DNA of 64,000 nt from Trebonia sp963785645 (GCA_963785645.1 CAWAWG010000009.1:186001-250000), one strand, 5' to 3'; shown: positions 24,755-33,875, counted from the stretch's first letter. The notes: generated by a model not told the origin, from the letters alone. Program-made: numbers and translations.

Positions 24755-25034
24755 TCGCCGAGGAACGCCCGGTGACGTTGCGCCGGCGGTAGCTGAGCGA
24801 ACACCACGCGGGGCTCCGGCCCTCGGTCCGACCGCAGGGTGACGCACGATATGTATAGGTATGCAGTTCAGACGCGGTCAGCGTCACGAGATGCGGACCT
24901 GGGCGGGAGCTCAAGGCCGGCGCTGACGGGCGCCTGGCATGGAATCAGCGCACCGCGCACATGGTTATCCTTAGCAGTCTTCTATTGAGAGTGCTAACCT
25001 ATCGAACCGAGTCGGGTTCCGCCTGGGAGGAATC

Positions 25035-25412
25035 GTGCCCACTTACCAGTACGTTTGCACCGAATGCGGCGGCCAGCTCGAAGCGGTGCAGAAGTTCACG
25101 GACGACGCGCTGACCGTGCATGAGGATTGCGGTGGCAGGCTGCGCAAGGTGTTCTCACCCGTGGGCATCGTGTTCAAGGGGTCTGGCTTCTACAAGACCG
25201 ACAGCCGTGCCAGCGGGTCGTCGACCACTTCGGCCTCGTCAAACGGCAGCGGGTCCACGTCCTCTTCTTCCGACTCGTCGAAGTCGGGTGGCGAGAAGTC
25301 TGGTGGCGACTCTTCCTCGTCGTCGTCATCGTCCTCGCCCTCCTCGTCGTCGTCCTCCGCGGCCGGCGTCGCGTCGTCCTCTTCCGGCTCTTCCGGCGAG
25401 AAGGTGGCCTGA
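25035..25412 (+). CDS. FmdB-family zinc ribbon protein with Ser-rich tail
   Basis: A 125-residue protein starting with GTG behind GGGAGG. Residues 1-50 hold the FmdB zinc ribbon: MPTYQYVCTECGGQLE with one CxxC, a lone Cys in HEDCGGRLRKVF, and KGSGFYKTD. It lacks the usual second CxxC because the third and fourth ligands are reduced to one Cys. The last 70 residues are almost only Ser with Gly/Lys, a low-complexity tail common in actinobacterial FmdB proteins. It was named as a putative regulatory protein of amidase genes, but a role in vivo is not established. It lies five bases ahead of the MTA phosphorylase gene. Confidence 0.85.
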   Translation: MPTYQYVCTECGGQLEAVQKFTDDALTVHEDCGGRLRKVFSPVGIVFKGSGFYKTDSRASGSSTTSASSNGSGSTSSSSDSSKSGGEKSGGDSSSSSSSSSPSSSSSSAAGVASSSSGSSGEKVA

Positions 25413-25417
25413 CCGCA

Positions 25418-26224
25418 ATGACCGCAGCGGCGGATATCGGAGTCATCGGCGGGTCGGGCTTCTACGAGTTCCTGACCGACGCCGAAGAGGTGCGAGTGGA
25501 GACGCCGTTCGGCGAGCCGAGCGAGGCAGTGCTTGTCGGCGAGGTCGCCGGCCGCCGAGTGGCCTTCCTGCCGAGGCACGGCAAGGACCATAGGTTCCCG
25601 CCGCACAAGATTCCGTACCGCGCCAATATGTGGGCGCTGCGCGCGCTCGGCGTGCGGCGGATACTCGCTCCGAGTGCGGTGGGGTCACTTACCGCGTCGT
25701 ACGGCCCCGGCACGCTGGTCATCCCCGATCAGCTGGTGGACCGGACCAGGAGCCGTGCGCAGACCTACTACGACCAGTACGCGGTGCATGTCCCGTTCGC
25801 CGACCCGTACTGTCCGTCCGGCCGGGCCCACGCGGTCGCGGTCGCCCGCAAGGCGGGCTGGGTGCCGGCCGGATCGGGGACGCTTGTCGTCATCGACGGC
25901 CCGCGTTTCTCGACCCGGGCCGAGTCGCGATGGTATTCCGCGCAGGGCTGGACGCTGATCGGGATGACCGGGCACCCTGAGGCGGTGCTGGCCCGCGAAC
26001 TGACCATGTGCTACACGTCGCTGGCGCTCGTCACCGATACCGACGCGGGCGTGCTGGAAGGCGAGGGAGTCACCCAGGCGGAGGTGTTCGAGGTCTTCGG
26101 CAAGAACATGACCCGCCTCCGCGAACTGGTAGCGAAGGTCATCGCCGCGTTCCCCGACGAACGGGAGGACGATCTCTGCGCCCACGCGCTCGACGGTATC
26201 AAGCTCCCGTTTGAGCTGCCGTAA
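25418..26224 (+). CDS. mtnP: S-methyl-5'-thioadenosine phosphorylase
   Basis: A 268-residue purine nucleoside phosphorylase-family enzyme from ATG 25418. The sequence opens with IGVIGGSGFYEF, continues with LPRHGKDHRFPPHKIPYRANMWALRALGV (phosphate and ribose site) and has the MTAP motifs VIDGPRFSTRAESRWY and GMTGHPEAVLARELTMCYTSLALVTDTDAG. It cleaves methylthioadenosine from polyamine or S-adenosylmethionine metabolism to adenine and 5-methylthioribose-1-phosphate. The frame continues upstream across the FmdB tail but that is a shadow. The two genes form an operon. Confidence 0.93.
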   Translation: MTAAADIGVIGGSGFYEFLTDAEEVRVETPFGEPSEAVLVGEVAGRRVAFLPRHGKDHRFPPHKIPYRANMWALRALGVRRILAPSAVGSLTASYGPGTLVIPDQLVDRTRSRAQTYYDQYAVHVPFADPYCPSGRAHAVAVARKAGWVPAGSGTLVVIDGPRFSTRAESRWYSAQGWTLIGMTGHPEAVLARELTMCYTSLALVTDTDAGVLEGEGVTQAEVFEVFGKNMTRLRELVAKVIAAFPDEREDDLCAHALDGIKLPFELP

Positions 26225-26318
26225 CGGCGGATACCCGGTGAGTAATGGCCTGTGGATAATCATGTCACTTCACAGGTCAGGCATATCTGGAGGTAGCGCC
26301 GCACGGTAAGGTCGGTGC

Positions 26319-26915
26319 GTGACAGACTTCGAGATCCCGGTCACGGGTTCAGCCGAGGTGCACGTGCTCCACGAAGGGTATGTCGGGCTCGAGGGCGACG
26401 ATGAGCGCGTAAGCGGGACGGTAACCCTGATCATCGACGGCGACGCGGTAATCGTCGTCGATCCCGGTATGGTCGCCGATCGCGGCGCGCTGCTCGCGGC
26501 CCTGGCCGCGCACGGACCCCGCCCGGAAGACGTTACCGACGTAGTCTTCAGCCATCACCACCCAGATCACACCGTCAACGCGGCACTGTTCCCCAACGCG
26601 CGGATCCACGATCACTGGGCGGTCTACGAGGGGGACCGCTGGCTGGACAGAGACGCGCACGGGGCGGCTCTCACTCCATCCGTGCTGTTGCTGCGTACCC
26701 CCGGGCACACACGCGAGGACATCTCAACGGTGGCCTCGACGCCGGACGGTGTGTACGTCTGCACACATGCCTGGTGGTCCGCCGGGGGCCCCGAGGTGGA
26801 TCCTCTCGGTAACGACGCGGCGGAGCTAAAGGCAAGCAGAGACCTCCTGCTGAGTGTCGGCACGGTCATAATTCCCGGTCACGGGGCGGCGTTCCGTCCC
26901 GGCGAACCAGCGTAA
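26319..26915 (+). CDS. metallo-beta-lactamase-fold hydrolase
   Basis: A 198-residue protein starting with GTG 26319. The metal-binding motif is SHHHPDHTVN near residues 72-81; later ligands are PGHTRED (His near 128) and IPGHGAAF (His near 187). The compact size and LRTPGHTREDIS stretch resemble MBLAC1-like enzymes. It stands alone 94 bases after the MTA phosphorylase gene. The substrate is unknown; the lack of a signal peptide suggests a cytoplasmic hydrolase. Confidence 0.85.
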   Translation: MTDFEIPVTGSAEVHVLHEGYVGLEGDDERVSGTVTLIIDGDAVIVVDPGMVADRGALLAALAAHGPRPEDVTDVVFSHHHPDHTVNAALFPNARIHDHWAVYEGDRWLDRDAHGAALTPSVLLLRTPGHTREDISTVASTPDGVYVCTHAWWSAGGPEVDPLGNDAAELKASRDLLLSVGTVIIPGHGAAFRPGEPA

Positions 26916-27143
26916 CACTCCAGTGACCAGCGGCGTTCCGGCTGTTACGGGGTACTGTGCGCGGATGGGGCGCTGGCCCCGGCGCCTGGGTCCCCGACGT
27001 AACTACCAGTCACAATTGCACTGCCTGCGCGGCCCGGCCGCCCGGCGAACGGGTACTGTAACCTGCTGTGCCGTTAATCATCCGCCCGACGCGGGGACAC
27101 GTTCCGCAGCCACCGCGCATAGAACCGAAGCGACGAGCCTCCC

Positions 27144-27602
27144 GTGGCTGACTGGCCACTGACATCCGACCTCGGCCCCCTCGGGGCACTGCCGACCGTT
27201 CCGCGCCTCGCCCGCGGCTTTGTCAGCGTCACGCTCGACAGCTGGGGCCTGCTCGCGCTGGCTGACGTCACCGAACTGCTCGTCAGCGAGCTCAGTACGA
27301 ACGTCGTACGGGCATCGTCGGACCCGGACGGCAACCTGGTGTATGACAACGAAGGCAAGATCCCGCTGCTGTGGATCCGCCTGCTCTGCGACAACGTACG
27401 GCTCATGATCGAGGTCTGGGACACAGTGCCCGCGGCATTCGGGGCTCCCGTGGCCCGGCACCCGGAACCGGACGAGGAATCCGGACGTGGGCTGGAGATC
27501 ATCGAAACCCTGGCCGAGGACTGGGGCTGGGAGACTGTGGCCGGGTGGTCGGGTAAGAAGGTTTGGGCGATACTGAAGATTGAGTCGTTATTGCTGGGTT
27601 AG
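27144..27602 (+). CDS. ATP-binding (HATPase_c) regulatory protein
   Basis: A 152-residue GHKL-fold protein from GTG 27144. The N box is SELSTNVV, followed by IEVWDT and SGRGLEIIETLAEDWGWE (G2 box), ending in GKKVWAIL. It lacks the N-terminal extension of the paralogue at 8968 but shares PLGALPTVPRLAR. Such single-domain kinases act as anti-sigma-like switches in actinomycetes. It has no adjacent partner gene; the next 500 bases are repeats. Confidence 0.85.
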   Translation: MADWPLTSDLGPLGALPTVPRLARGFVSVTLDSWGLLALADVTELLVSELSTNVVRASSDPDGNLVYDNEGKIPLLWIRLLCDNVRLMIEVWDTVPAAFGAPVARHPEPDEESGRGLEIIETLAEDWGWETVAGWSGKKVWAILKIESLLLG

Positions 27603-27684
27603 AGCTTAAAGATCCTAGTGAATTAAGGTCAAAGTCAAGATCAAGGAATCAAAGTCAAGATCAAAACCCAAATGCGTTGTGGCT

Positions 27685-27747
27685 GGGGCCGTGGGGGATT
27701 CCCGCCGACGCTCCTTCGGAAGGTCGGCGGCGAATCCCCCATCGGCC
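27685..27747. terminator. long hairpin downstream of the HATPase gene
   Basis: GGGGCCG (27685-) pairs with CGGCCCC (-27747) and, inside, GGGGGATTC (27693-27701) pairs with GAATCCCCC (27732-27740); a further inner pairing of CGCCGAC with GTCGGCG extends the stem. It lies about 80 bases after the HATPase stop. Confidence 0.65.
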
Positions 27748-27854
27748 CCCGCCTGCTTCAGCCTTGACAGAGAAACCCGTTCGAACGCCGACGGCCTTCG
27801 GCCTGTCATCATGGGGCTGACGCTTCGCCAATCACCCGAAAATGACACTCTTCA

Positions 27855-28010
27855 GTGTTGCCGCAGCTTGTCGCGTAAGTATGACCGTGTGCGTGCTGCC
27901 GCGATGTGCTGCGTATCGGTGGCCGTCTCCGTGCTGCCGCAGCGTGTCGCGTGGATATTGCTCTCCCGCGTGCTGCCGCATGCGTATCGGGTGGGGGCTT
28001 GCTGGTGTCG
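27855..28010. repeat. degenerate tandem repeat with 38-39 bp period
   Basis: The core GTGCTGCCGC (first copy GTGTTGCCGC) occurs at 27855, 27893, 27931 and 27970, that is at intervals of 38, 38 and 39 bases. Units 1 and 3 share about 22 bases beyond the core, while units 2 and 4 share TGCGTATCGG, so the units alternate. The period is not a multiple of three, so the array is non-coding. See finding. Confidence 0.6.
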
Positions 28011-28013
28011 GAG

Positions 28014-28083
28014 ACATACACTGAGTTTGCGGTGTAAATCGAGTCGATTTGCGAGTTTTATACCCCTCAAACTCAGTGTATGT
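28014..28083. repeat. 16-bp perfect inverted repeat with nested palindrome
   Basis: ACATACACTGAGTTTG (28014-28029) and its exact reverse complement (28068-28083) flank a 38-nt loop that contains AAATCGA-G-TCGATTT (28036-28050). It ends 17 bases from the stop of the minus-strand permease gene and could serve as its terminator. Confidence 0.6.
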
Positions 28084-28100
28084 ATCGCAGATAATGCGGG

Positions 28101-29192
28101 TTAGGTGGCGGGGGTGGGGTTTTGGGGTGGGGGGCTGCCCTTGGCGCCGAAGATTGGGATTCCGCGGGGTCTTGCCTGGCCTCGGCTGCGGGCGCGGATT
28201 CGGTCGGCGACGATGGCGACGCCGAGGACCAGGCCGAGGGCGACTTGCTGGTAGTACGGGTTGACGTTCAGCACGATCAGGGCGTTGTTGATCAGCATGA
28301 GGAGCAGGATGCCGAAGACCATGCCGATGATCCGGCCCTCGCCGCCGTAGAGGCTTACGCCGCCGATGACCGCGCCGGCGATCGCGTCTAGTTCCCAGCC
28401 GCTGCCGACGCTTGGGTCGCCGACGCCGACCCGGCCGATGACCAGCACGGCGACCAGGCCGGCGCAGGCGCCGCTGATGATGTAGGTGAGCATGAGGCGC
28501 CGCTTGACCGGGATGCCCGCGAGCCGGGCCGCTTCCTGGTTCCCGCCGACGGCGTAGATCTGGCGGCCGATGTAGGTCCGCTCCATGAGAAGCCAGGCCA
28601 GGACCGCAACCACCACGAAGATGATGTCCGGGACCGGGATGCCGCCCACCTTGGACAGCGTGATGTCCTGGTAGAAGAACGAAACGCCGCTGATCGGCTG
28701 GCCCGACGTCAGCGCCAGCGCCCCGCCGGCGGCAGCGGTCAGTGTCACCAGCGTGATCGCGAACGGCGGCACGTCGAGCCGGGTGACGAACCAGCCGTGC
28801 AGGAACCCGATAACCGCGCCGATCAGGACCGAGAAGATGATGCACAGGCCGACCGGCATGTTGTCGTTGACGTTCAGGTAGGCGGAAACCACGGCGCAGA
28901 GCGCGACGACGGAGCCGGGTGACAGGTCGATGCCGCTGGTCAGGATCACAATGCCGACGCCGATGGTCAGAACGCCGTAGTCGGCGAGGTCAAGGCCGAT
29001 GACCTGGAGGTTGCCCGCGTCGGCGAAACGGGGCTGCAGGATCGTCACGATGACGAAGACCAGCACGCACGCGGCGATCACGCCGAATTCCGGGATATCG
29101 ACGATCGCCCGCAGTCGGCTCGGGCGCGCGGCGGGCCCCGCCTCTTGGGTTCCGGGCACGTCCTGGGACGTGCCCGCTTCGCTTCTAGTCAC
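28101..29192 (-). CDS. sugar ABC transporter permease (ribose/arabinose type)
   Basis: A 363-residue integral membrane protein of the BPD_transp_2 family with about ten helices. LADYGVLTIGVGIVILTSGIDLSPGS is the family's conserved early motif (the GGIDLSVG region) and AGAVIGGVSLYGGEG the late one. GTG 29192 overlaps the ATPase stop (GTGA), and it ends the operon SBP-ATPase-permease. With the ATPase and binding protein it imports a pentose, most likely L-arabinose because the araBDA genes and their regulator follow. Confidence 0.92.
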   Translation of the reverse strand: MTRSEAGTSQDVPGTQEAGPAARPSRLRAIVDIPEFGVIAACVLVFVIVTILQPRFADAGNLQVIGLDLADYGVLTIGVGIVILTSGIDLSPGSVVALCAVVSAYLNVNDNMPVGLCIIFSVLIGAVIGFLHGWFVTRLDVPPFAITLVTLTAAAGGALALTSGQPISGVSFFYQDITLSKVGGIPVPDIIFVVVAVLAWLLMERTYIGRQIYAVGGNQEAARLAGIPVKRRLMLTYIISGACAGLVAVLVIGRVGVGDPSVGSGWELDAIAGAVIGGVSLYGGEGRIIGMVFGILLLMLINNALIVLNVNPYYQQVALGLVLGVAIVADRIRARSRGQARPRGIPIFGAKGSPPPQNPTPAT

Positions 29193-30727
29193 GGGATTTC
29201 CTTAACTCCGCTTGCCGTGAGCAGCACCTGCTCTTTGGAGAACTGATCTTTGGTCAGGACGCGACCGATGCGGCCGTGCCGGAGCACGACGATCTGGTCC
29301 GAGAGGTGGAACAGTTCCTCAAGTTCCGAGGACGCCACGATCACGGCCATCCCGCGCGCCCGGGCCTCGTCGATGAGCCCGTAGATCTCTGCCTTGGCGC
29401 CAACGTCGACACCCCGGGTGGGTTCGTCAAGCAACAGCAGCTTCGGCTCGGCGGCGAACCACTTGCCGAAGATGACCCGCTGCTGGTTACCCCCGGACAG
29501 CGACCCGATCGGCTGCTCGATCGACGCGAACCGGGCGCCGGTGCGGCCGGCGAACTCCCGGGCCTTTTTCTTCTCCGCCTTGGGGGTGAAGAACCCGCGT
29601 CGGCTGAGCCGGGGCAGGGTGGCGAGCGTGACGTTCCACCGCACGGGAGCGTTGGCGAGGATGGACTGCTGCTTGCGGTCTTCGGGTACCAGCGCCACCC
29701 CGGCCTCGACGGCCTGCCCGGCGTTGCGGGGGGTGTAGGGGCGCCCGGCGAGGGTCATGGTGCCACCGGTGTAGGGGATAGCGCCGAAGATGGTGTGCAT
29801 GAGCCTGCTGCGGCCCGCCCCCATCAGCCCCGCGACGCCCAGAACCTCGCCTTCGTTGACGCTCAGGCTCACCGGTCCCAGGCCGAGCGCGGTGAGGTTC
29901 TCGGCGGTGAACACCGGGGCCGGGCGGGCCAGGCCGCTGTGGTCGGCGGTGACGGTGGCCAGGTGCTCCTTGCCGACCATCTCCTTGATCAGGCGGTCGT
30001 CGGTCGCCTCCGCCACCGGCATGTCGGCGACCAGCCTGCCATTGCGCAGCACGACGACCCGGTCGGCGGCCTCCCTGACCTCTTCGAGGCGGTGGCCCAC
30101 GAAGATCACGGCGCCGCCGTTGGCGGCGTGCTCCCGGGCGATGCTGATGACTAGGTCGGCCTCTACCGGGCCGAGCGCCGAGGTCGGCTCGTCGAGGATG
30201 AGCAGCTTGGGGTTGCGGCCGAGGGCCTTCGCCACCTCAAGCAGTTGCCGGGCCGGGATGGACAGCGTGGAAACCGGAGCGTACGGGTCGACGTCGAGGC
30301 CGACCCGCTCCAGCATGCCCCGGGCCACGGCGGCGACCGATTTCCGGTTGAAGAAGAAGCCCCCGCGCTCGGGCCGCAGGCCGAGCGTGAGGTTCTCCGC
30401 CACGCTCAGCTGGCCGACGAGCGGGAACTCCTGGGAGACCATGGCGACGCCCGCCGCCTGGCTCGCGATGGGCGAGCCCGGGTGCACCGGCTCGCCGTTG
30501 ATGACCACGCCACCGCCCGGGTCGGGCGTCACCGTGCCGGCGAGGATGCCGAGCATCGTGGACTTGCCCGCCCCGTTCTCGCCGACCAGGCCGGTGACCT
30601 CGCCGTTGCGGAAAACCAGCTCTTCGACTTGGAGGACGGTGGCCAGGCCATATGTCTTGGACACGCGGCGCAGGGAAACGCCGTCGGCGTTCCCCTGCGA
30701 CACGTGGCTAGCAGCCGATTCGGTCAC
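29189..30727 (-). CDS. sugar ABC transporter ATPase with two nucleotide-binding domains
   Basis: A 512-residue RbsA/AraG/XylG-type ATPase with duplicated nucleotide-binding domains. The first has a Walker A GENGAGKST near residue 50 and Walker B LLILDEPTSAL near 175; its signature is replaced by LSIPARQLLEVAKAL. The second has the signature LSGGNQQRV near 415 and Walker B LLLLDEPTRGVD, but its P-loop reads GLMGAGRS near 300, the degenerate form usual for this family. It energises the permease at 28101. GTG 30727 overlaps the binding-protein stop. Confidence 0.93.
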   Translation of the reverse strand: MTESAASHVSQGNADGVSLRRVSKTYGLATVLQVEELVFRNGEVTGLVGENGAGKSTMLGILAGTVTPDPGGGVVINGEPVHPGSPIASQAAGVAMVSQEFPLVGQLSVAENLTLGLRPERGGFFFNRKSVAAVARGMLERVGLDVDPYAPVSTLSIPARQLLEVAKALGRNPKLLILDEPTSALGPVEADLVISIAREHAANGGAVIFVGHRLEEVREAADRVVVLRNGRLVADMPVAEATDDRLIKEMVGKEHLATVTADHSGLARPAPVFTAENLTALGLGPVSLSVNEGEVLGVAGLMGAGRSRLMHTIFGAIPYTGGTMTLAGRPYTPRNAGQAVEAGVALVPEDRKQQSILANAPVRWNVTLATLPRLSRRGFFTPKAEKKKAREFAGRTGARFASIEQPIGSLSGGNQQRVIFGKWFAAEPKLLLLDEPTRGVDVGAKAEIYGLIDEARARGMAVIVASSELEELFHLSDQIVVLRHGRIGRVLTKDQFSKEQVLLTASGVKEIP

Positions 30728-31896
30728 TGCGACTGGAGCCCGATCCCGGACCAGAAGTTAATGAAGTCACTGACGTTCGCCTGGGTCATGACGCCCACCC
30801 CGGTGCTGAGGGTGTTGCCACCGGTGCTGTCGAAGTACGGCTTGACCAGGGCCATCGTCGCGCTCTGGCCCAGCACCTTGTCGGCCGCGAGTACGTAGGC
30901 CAGCATGTATCCCTGGTAGTACGGGCGCTGCAGGATCGACGCGGCAATGAGACCGCTCTTCACGTCGGCGACGGTGTTGGACTCGCCGTCGTCGGACACG
31001 ATAGTGACCTTGCCGGTGTCGCCGGAGGCCTGAACCGCCTGGCCGGCCGCGCCGCCGTCGTAGGAGTACACGGCGTAGACGCCCTTGATGTTCGGGTTCG
31101 CCTGGAGGGCGGCCTGAATGTCAGAGACGGCCGTGTCGACGTCCTGGTTGTCGTTGAGGGTCTGGACGACCTTGACGCCCGAGCCTGCGCACTGCTCGAA
31201 CCCGGCGATCCGCTGCTGGGTGTTCGCGGCGGTCAGCGAGCCGCTGATCGCGACCACGTCGCCGGAGCCGATGGCCTGGGTCATCGCCTTGCCCGCGTCG
31301 CAGCCCGCCGTCGTGTTCGGCGTGCCGATGTAAAGCTGGGTCTTGGCGTCGGGCAGCGGCGAGTCGTAGGCGACCACGCTGACACCCTTCGCGACCGCCT
31401 GCGCGATCGGCGTGGTGACCGAGGCCGACGTCACCGCGCTGACGCCCCAGCCGGTGTAGCCCTGCGAGGTCAGCGTCTCAAGCAGGGAGACCTGGACGCT
31501 CGCGGTCGAGGAGGTCGGCTCGGTGAACTCGCCCGTTGCGCCCTTGCCGCCGAGCCACTTCATGGCCGCGTTCCAGCCGGCCTTGGCCTCGTTCCAGTAC
31601 GACGCGTTCCCGTTGGTGATCATCGCGATCTTGACGCCGGACAGGCTCTTGCTGCCGATCGAGCCCTGGATCTTCGTCGTCAGCGCCTGCAGCGCCGCGT
31701 CGTTGAACGACGACGAGCCCGCGATCGAGCTGGCGCCGCCGCTCGACGCGGACGATGAGGCCGATGGACTGGCGGCCGAGCTGGCGGCGCTGCTCGCTGG
31801 GGCCGACGAGGTGCTGCTGTTCGACGGGGAGGAGCAGGCTGCCAGGGCCAGTGCACCCGCGGTGACGGCGAGGCCTGCCGTCATCTTTCTGTTCAT
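30724..31896 (-). CDS. sugar-binding lipoprotein of the ABC transporter
   Basis: A 390-residue periplasmic-binding-type lipoprotein from ATG 31896 behind AAGGAG. The signal peptide ends in the lipobox LAACSS, so Cys21 would be lipidated; a 45-residue Ser/Ala linker follows. The mature domain is type 1 (PBP1 fold): VKIAMITNGNASYWNEAKAGW..., SYDGGAAGQAV, and VSDDGESNTVADVKSG. It delivers sugar to the permease. Its promoter at 32000-32090 contains two operator-like dyads that resemble those near araB. Confidence 0.93.
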   Translation of the reverse strand: MNRKMTAGLAVTAGALALAACSSPSNSSTSSAPASSAASSAASPSASSSASSGGASSIAGSSSFNDAALQALTTKIQGSIGSKSLSGVKIAMITNGNASYWNEAKAGWNAAMKWLGGKGATGEFTEPTSSTASVQVSLLETLTSQGYTGWGVSAVTSASVTTPIAQAVAKGVSVVAYDSPLPDAKTQLYIGTPNTTAGCDAGKAMTQAIGSGDVVAISGSLTAANTQQRIAGFEQCAGSGVKVVQTLNDNQDVDTAVSDIQAALQANPNIKGVYAVYSYDGGAAGQAVQASGDTGKVTIVSDDGESNTVADVKSGLIAASILQRPYYQGYMLAYVLAADKVLGQSATMALVKPYFDSTGGNTLSTGVGVMTQANVSDFINFWSGIGLQSQ

Positions 31897-32002
31897 TCAC
31901 GATCTCCTTGTTCGGTTGCCGGGAGTGCAGGGACTGGATAAGTGTCGCTATCCGTCCCGTGATGCTCTCGTTGAAATTGCTATGGCTTACTGATTTGTCG
32001 CC

Positions 32003-32016
32003 GTGTTTACGCAAAC
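32003..32016. promoter_or_regulatory. LacI-type operator TGTTTACGCAAACA
   Basis: A near-perfect dyad (12 of 14 positions symmetrical) with a central CG-type core. It lies between the predicted -10 region and the start of the binding-protein gene, where a repressor would block transcription. It matches TGTTAACGCTCACA at 36577 in 11 of 14 positions. Confidence 0.55.
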
Positions 32017-32058
32017 ATAGAAGCGTTATCGCGAAACTTATGTCCATGTACCGGATCA

Positions 32059-32081
32059 TGTCAAGATCCAATAATTGGATC
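32059..32081 (-). promoter_or_regulatory. predicted promoter with palindrome GATCCAAT-A-ATTGGATC
   Basis: The minus-strand -35 TTGACA spans 32064-32059, with ATAAGT as -10 17 bases downstream. A perfect 17-bp palindrome (32065-32081) abuts the -35, a position suited to an activator or repressor. Confidence 0.45.
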
Positions 32082-32369
32082 GTTATAATTGCATTTGATC
32101 GCCCGAAAAATGGCACGCTTAAGTCCGCTGACCAGGCAATATGAGATAATGAGCCAGTCAACGGAATGTGGGCATGCCTGATATCTATAAATGCGTTATG
32201 GCGGTAGCCGGCATGGTGAAGACGTAGCAGAAGTGCAGGGAAAGAGCAGTGCAGAGCTTAAATTTGGCGCGGATTTACGCCGCCGCCGAGATGATGTAAA
32301 TGACCGCCGTCGAAGCGGTGACTCTCATGCTGCTTCTGTATGCGAGTTCTGATATTGTCTCCCTTGCGC

Positions 32370-33875
32370 TTAGATTCCGCGCGCGAGTCGGTAATAGGCG
32401 GCGTTTGCCCGGATTTCCGCCTCGAAGGACCGCAGCGTTGTCGTGGAGTCGATAATCAAAAGCTCGGTGCCTGCCATGCGGGCGTAGTCCTCAAAGGCCT
32501 CAAGGCCGACCGCGGTAGACATGGCGGTATGGTGGGCGGCGCCGGCGGTGAGCCAGGCGGTGGCGGAAGTAGCGAAGTCGGGAGCCGGCTTCCATACGGC
32601 CCGGCCGACCGGCAGCTTCGGTAGCGGGGCGGTCGGAGGGACAAGTTCGACCTGGTTGGCGACCATCCGGAACCGGTCCCGCATGTCGGACAAGGCGACG
32701 ACGACGCCGGGACCAGGGTCGGCGGTGAAGACGAGGCGGACGGGGTCCTCCCGCCCGCCGATGGAAAGGGGATGGATCTCCAGGCTGGGGCGGGTGGTGG
32801 AGAGCGTGGGGCAGACTTCGAGCATGTGGGCGCCGAGTATGCGCTCCTCTCCCGGGGTGAGGTCGTAGGTGTAGTCCTCCATGAGCGAGGCGCCGCCGGG
32901 CAGGCCGGCCCCCATGACCTTCGCGGCGCGGACCAGGACGGCGGTCTTCCAGTCGCCCTCGGCACCAAAGCCGTAGCCGTCGGCCATCAGCCGCTGGACG
33001 GCGAGGCCGGGGAGCTGACGCAGTCCGCCGAGGTCCTCGAAGCTGGTCGTGAACGCGCCGAATCCGCCCTCGTCGAGGAAGGACCGCAGGCCAAGCTCGA
33101 TTGCCGCGCCGTACCGCAGCGATTCCTGGCGTTCGCCGCCAGGAAGCAGTTCGGGCGCCACATCGTAGCTGTCGGCGTACTCGGCGACGAGCGCGTCGAT
33201 GCGGTCCTTGGGGGCCGCGTCTACGGCCGCCACCAGTTCGTTGACGCCCCAGGTGTTGACCTGGACGCCGAAAACGGCCTCGGCCTCGGTCTTGTCGCCC
33301 TCGGTCACGGCGACGTAGCGCATGTTGTCGCCGAAGCGGGCGAGCTTCAGCGACCTGGTAGCCGCCCACCCGGCAGCGGCCCGCGTCCATGTGGCGACCG
33401 CGGCGATAACCCGAGGGTCGGATACGTGGCCGGCGACGGTCTTGCGGGCGACACCGAGCCTGGTCTGGATGTAGCCGAACTCGCGGTCACCGTGCGCCGC
33501 CTGGTTCAGGTTCATGAAGTCCATGTCGATGTTCGCCCACGGCAGCGCCACGTTGGCCTGCGTGTGCAGGTGGAGCAGCGGCTTTCCGAGTGCCTCAAGG
33601 CCGCCGATCCACATCTTCGCCGGGCTGAACGTATGCATCCACGCGATCAGCCCGATGCATGCGTCGTCGGAGGTGGCATCGAGGCACAGCCGCCTGATGG
33701 CCGCCGCGTCCGTGAGCACGGGCTTCCACACCACGCGGATGTTGACATCCGGCGCGGCATCGAGCGCCTCCGCGATCACCCGAGACTGGCTGGCCACCTC
33801 GCGCAGGGTCTCCTCGCCGTAAAGGCCCTGGCTGCCGGTGACGAACCAGATCTCGCGTGTAGGGGAGGCACTCAT
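32370..33875 (-). CDS. araA: L-arabinose isomerase
   Basis: A 501-residue protein, the normal AraA length. It opens REIWFVTGSQGLYGEETLREV, contains the substrate and Mn-site region LHTQANVALPWANIDMDFMNLNQAAHGDREFGYI and ends in the C-terminal domain with a conserved LTAGAAHHTAMS. It isomerises L-arabinose to L-ribulose, the first step of bacterial arabinose use. ATG 33875 (MSASPTREIW) is chosen over a TTG at 33902, which would add residues not seen in the family. It follows araD on the minus strand. Confidence 0.95.
   Translation of the reverse strand: MSASPTREIWFVTGSQGLYGEETLREVASQSRVIAEALDAAPDVNIRVVWKPVLTDAAAIRRLCLDATSDDACIGLIAWMHTFSPAKMWIGGLEALGKPLLHLHTQANVALPWANIDMDFMNLNQAAHGDREFGYIQTRLGVARKTVAGHVSDPRVIAAVATWTRAAAGWAATRSLKLARFGDNMRYVAVTEGDKTEAEAVFGVQVNTWGVNELVAAVDAAPKDRIDALVAEYADSYDVAPELLPGGERQESLRYGAAIELGLRSFLDEGGFGAFTTSFEDLGGLRQLPGLAVQRLMADGYGFGAEGDWKTAVLVRAAKVMGAGLPGGASLMEDYTYDLTPGEERILGAHMLEVCPTLSTTRPSLEIHPLSIGGREDPVRLVFTADPGPGVVVALSDMRDRFRMVANQVELVPPTAPLPKLPVGRAVWKPAPDFATSATAWLTAGAAHHTAMSTAVGLEAFEDYARMAGTELLIIDSTTTLRSFEAEIRANAAYYRLARGI

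Larger units (their letters stand above)
27603..28100. other. convergent intergenic region with hairpins and periodic repeats
   Basis: No gene is seen in these 498 bases between two convergent genes. They hold two near-tandem copies of TCAAAGTCAAGATCAA (27632-27665), a long GC hairpin (27685-27747), a 38-bp-period repeat (27855-28010) and a 16-bp inverted repeat (28014-28083). Confidence 0.6.
31897..32369. other. intergenic region upstream of the sugar transporter operon
   Basis: This AT-rich 473-bp gap between araA and the transporter operon (both minus) holds the transporter promoter and operators. No gene is seen. TTGACA (minus, 32064-32059) with ATAAGT 17 bases downstream is the best promoter. 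Confidence 0.5.

Noticed and set aside
25127..25417. N-terminal extension of the MTA phosphorylase
   Set aside because: It translates the FmdB Ser-rich tail in another frame; the family begins at 25418.
27855..28010. CRISPR array
   Set aside because: The conserved core is about 10 bp, the remaining repeat sequence varies, there are only four units and no cas genes are nearby.
30245..30898. Plus-strand ORF within the ABC transporter ATPase gene
   Set aside because: Antisense shadow of a gene with clear ATPase motifs.
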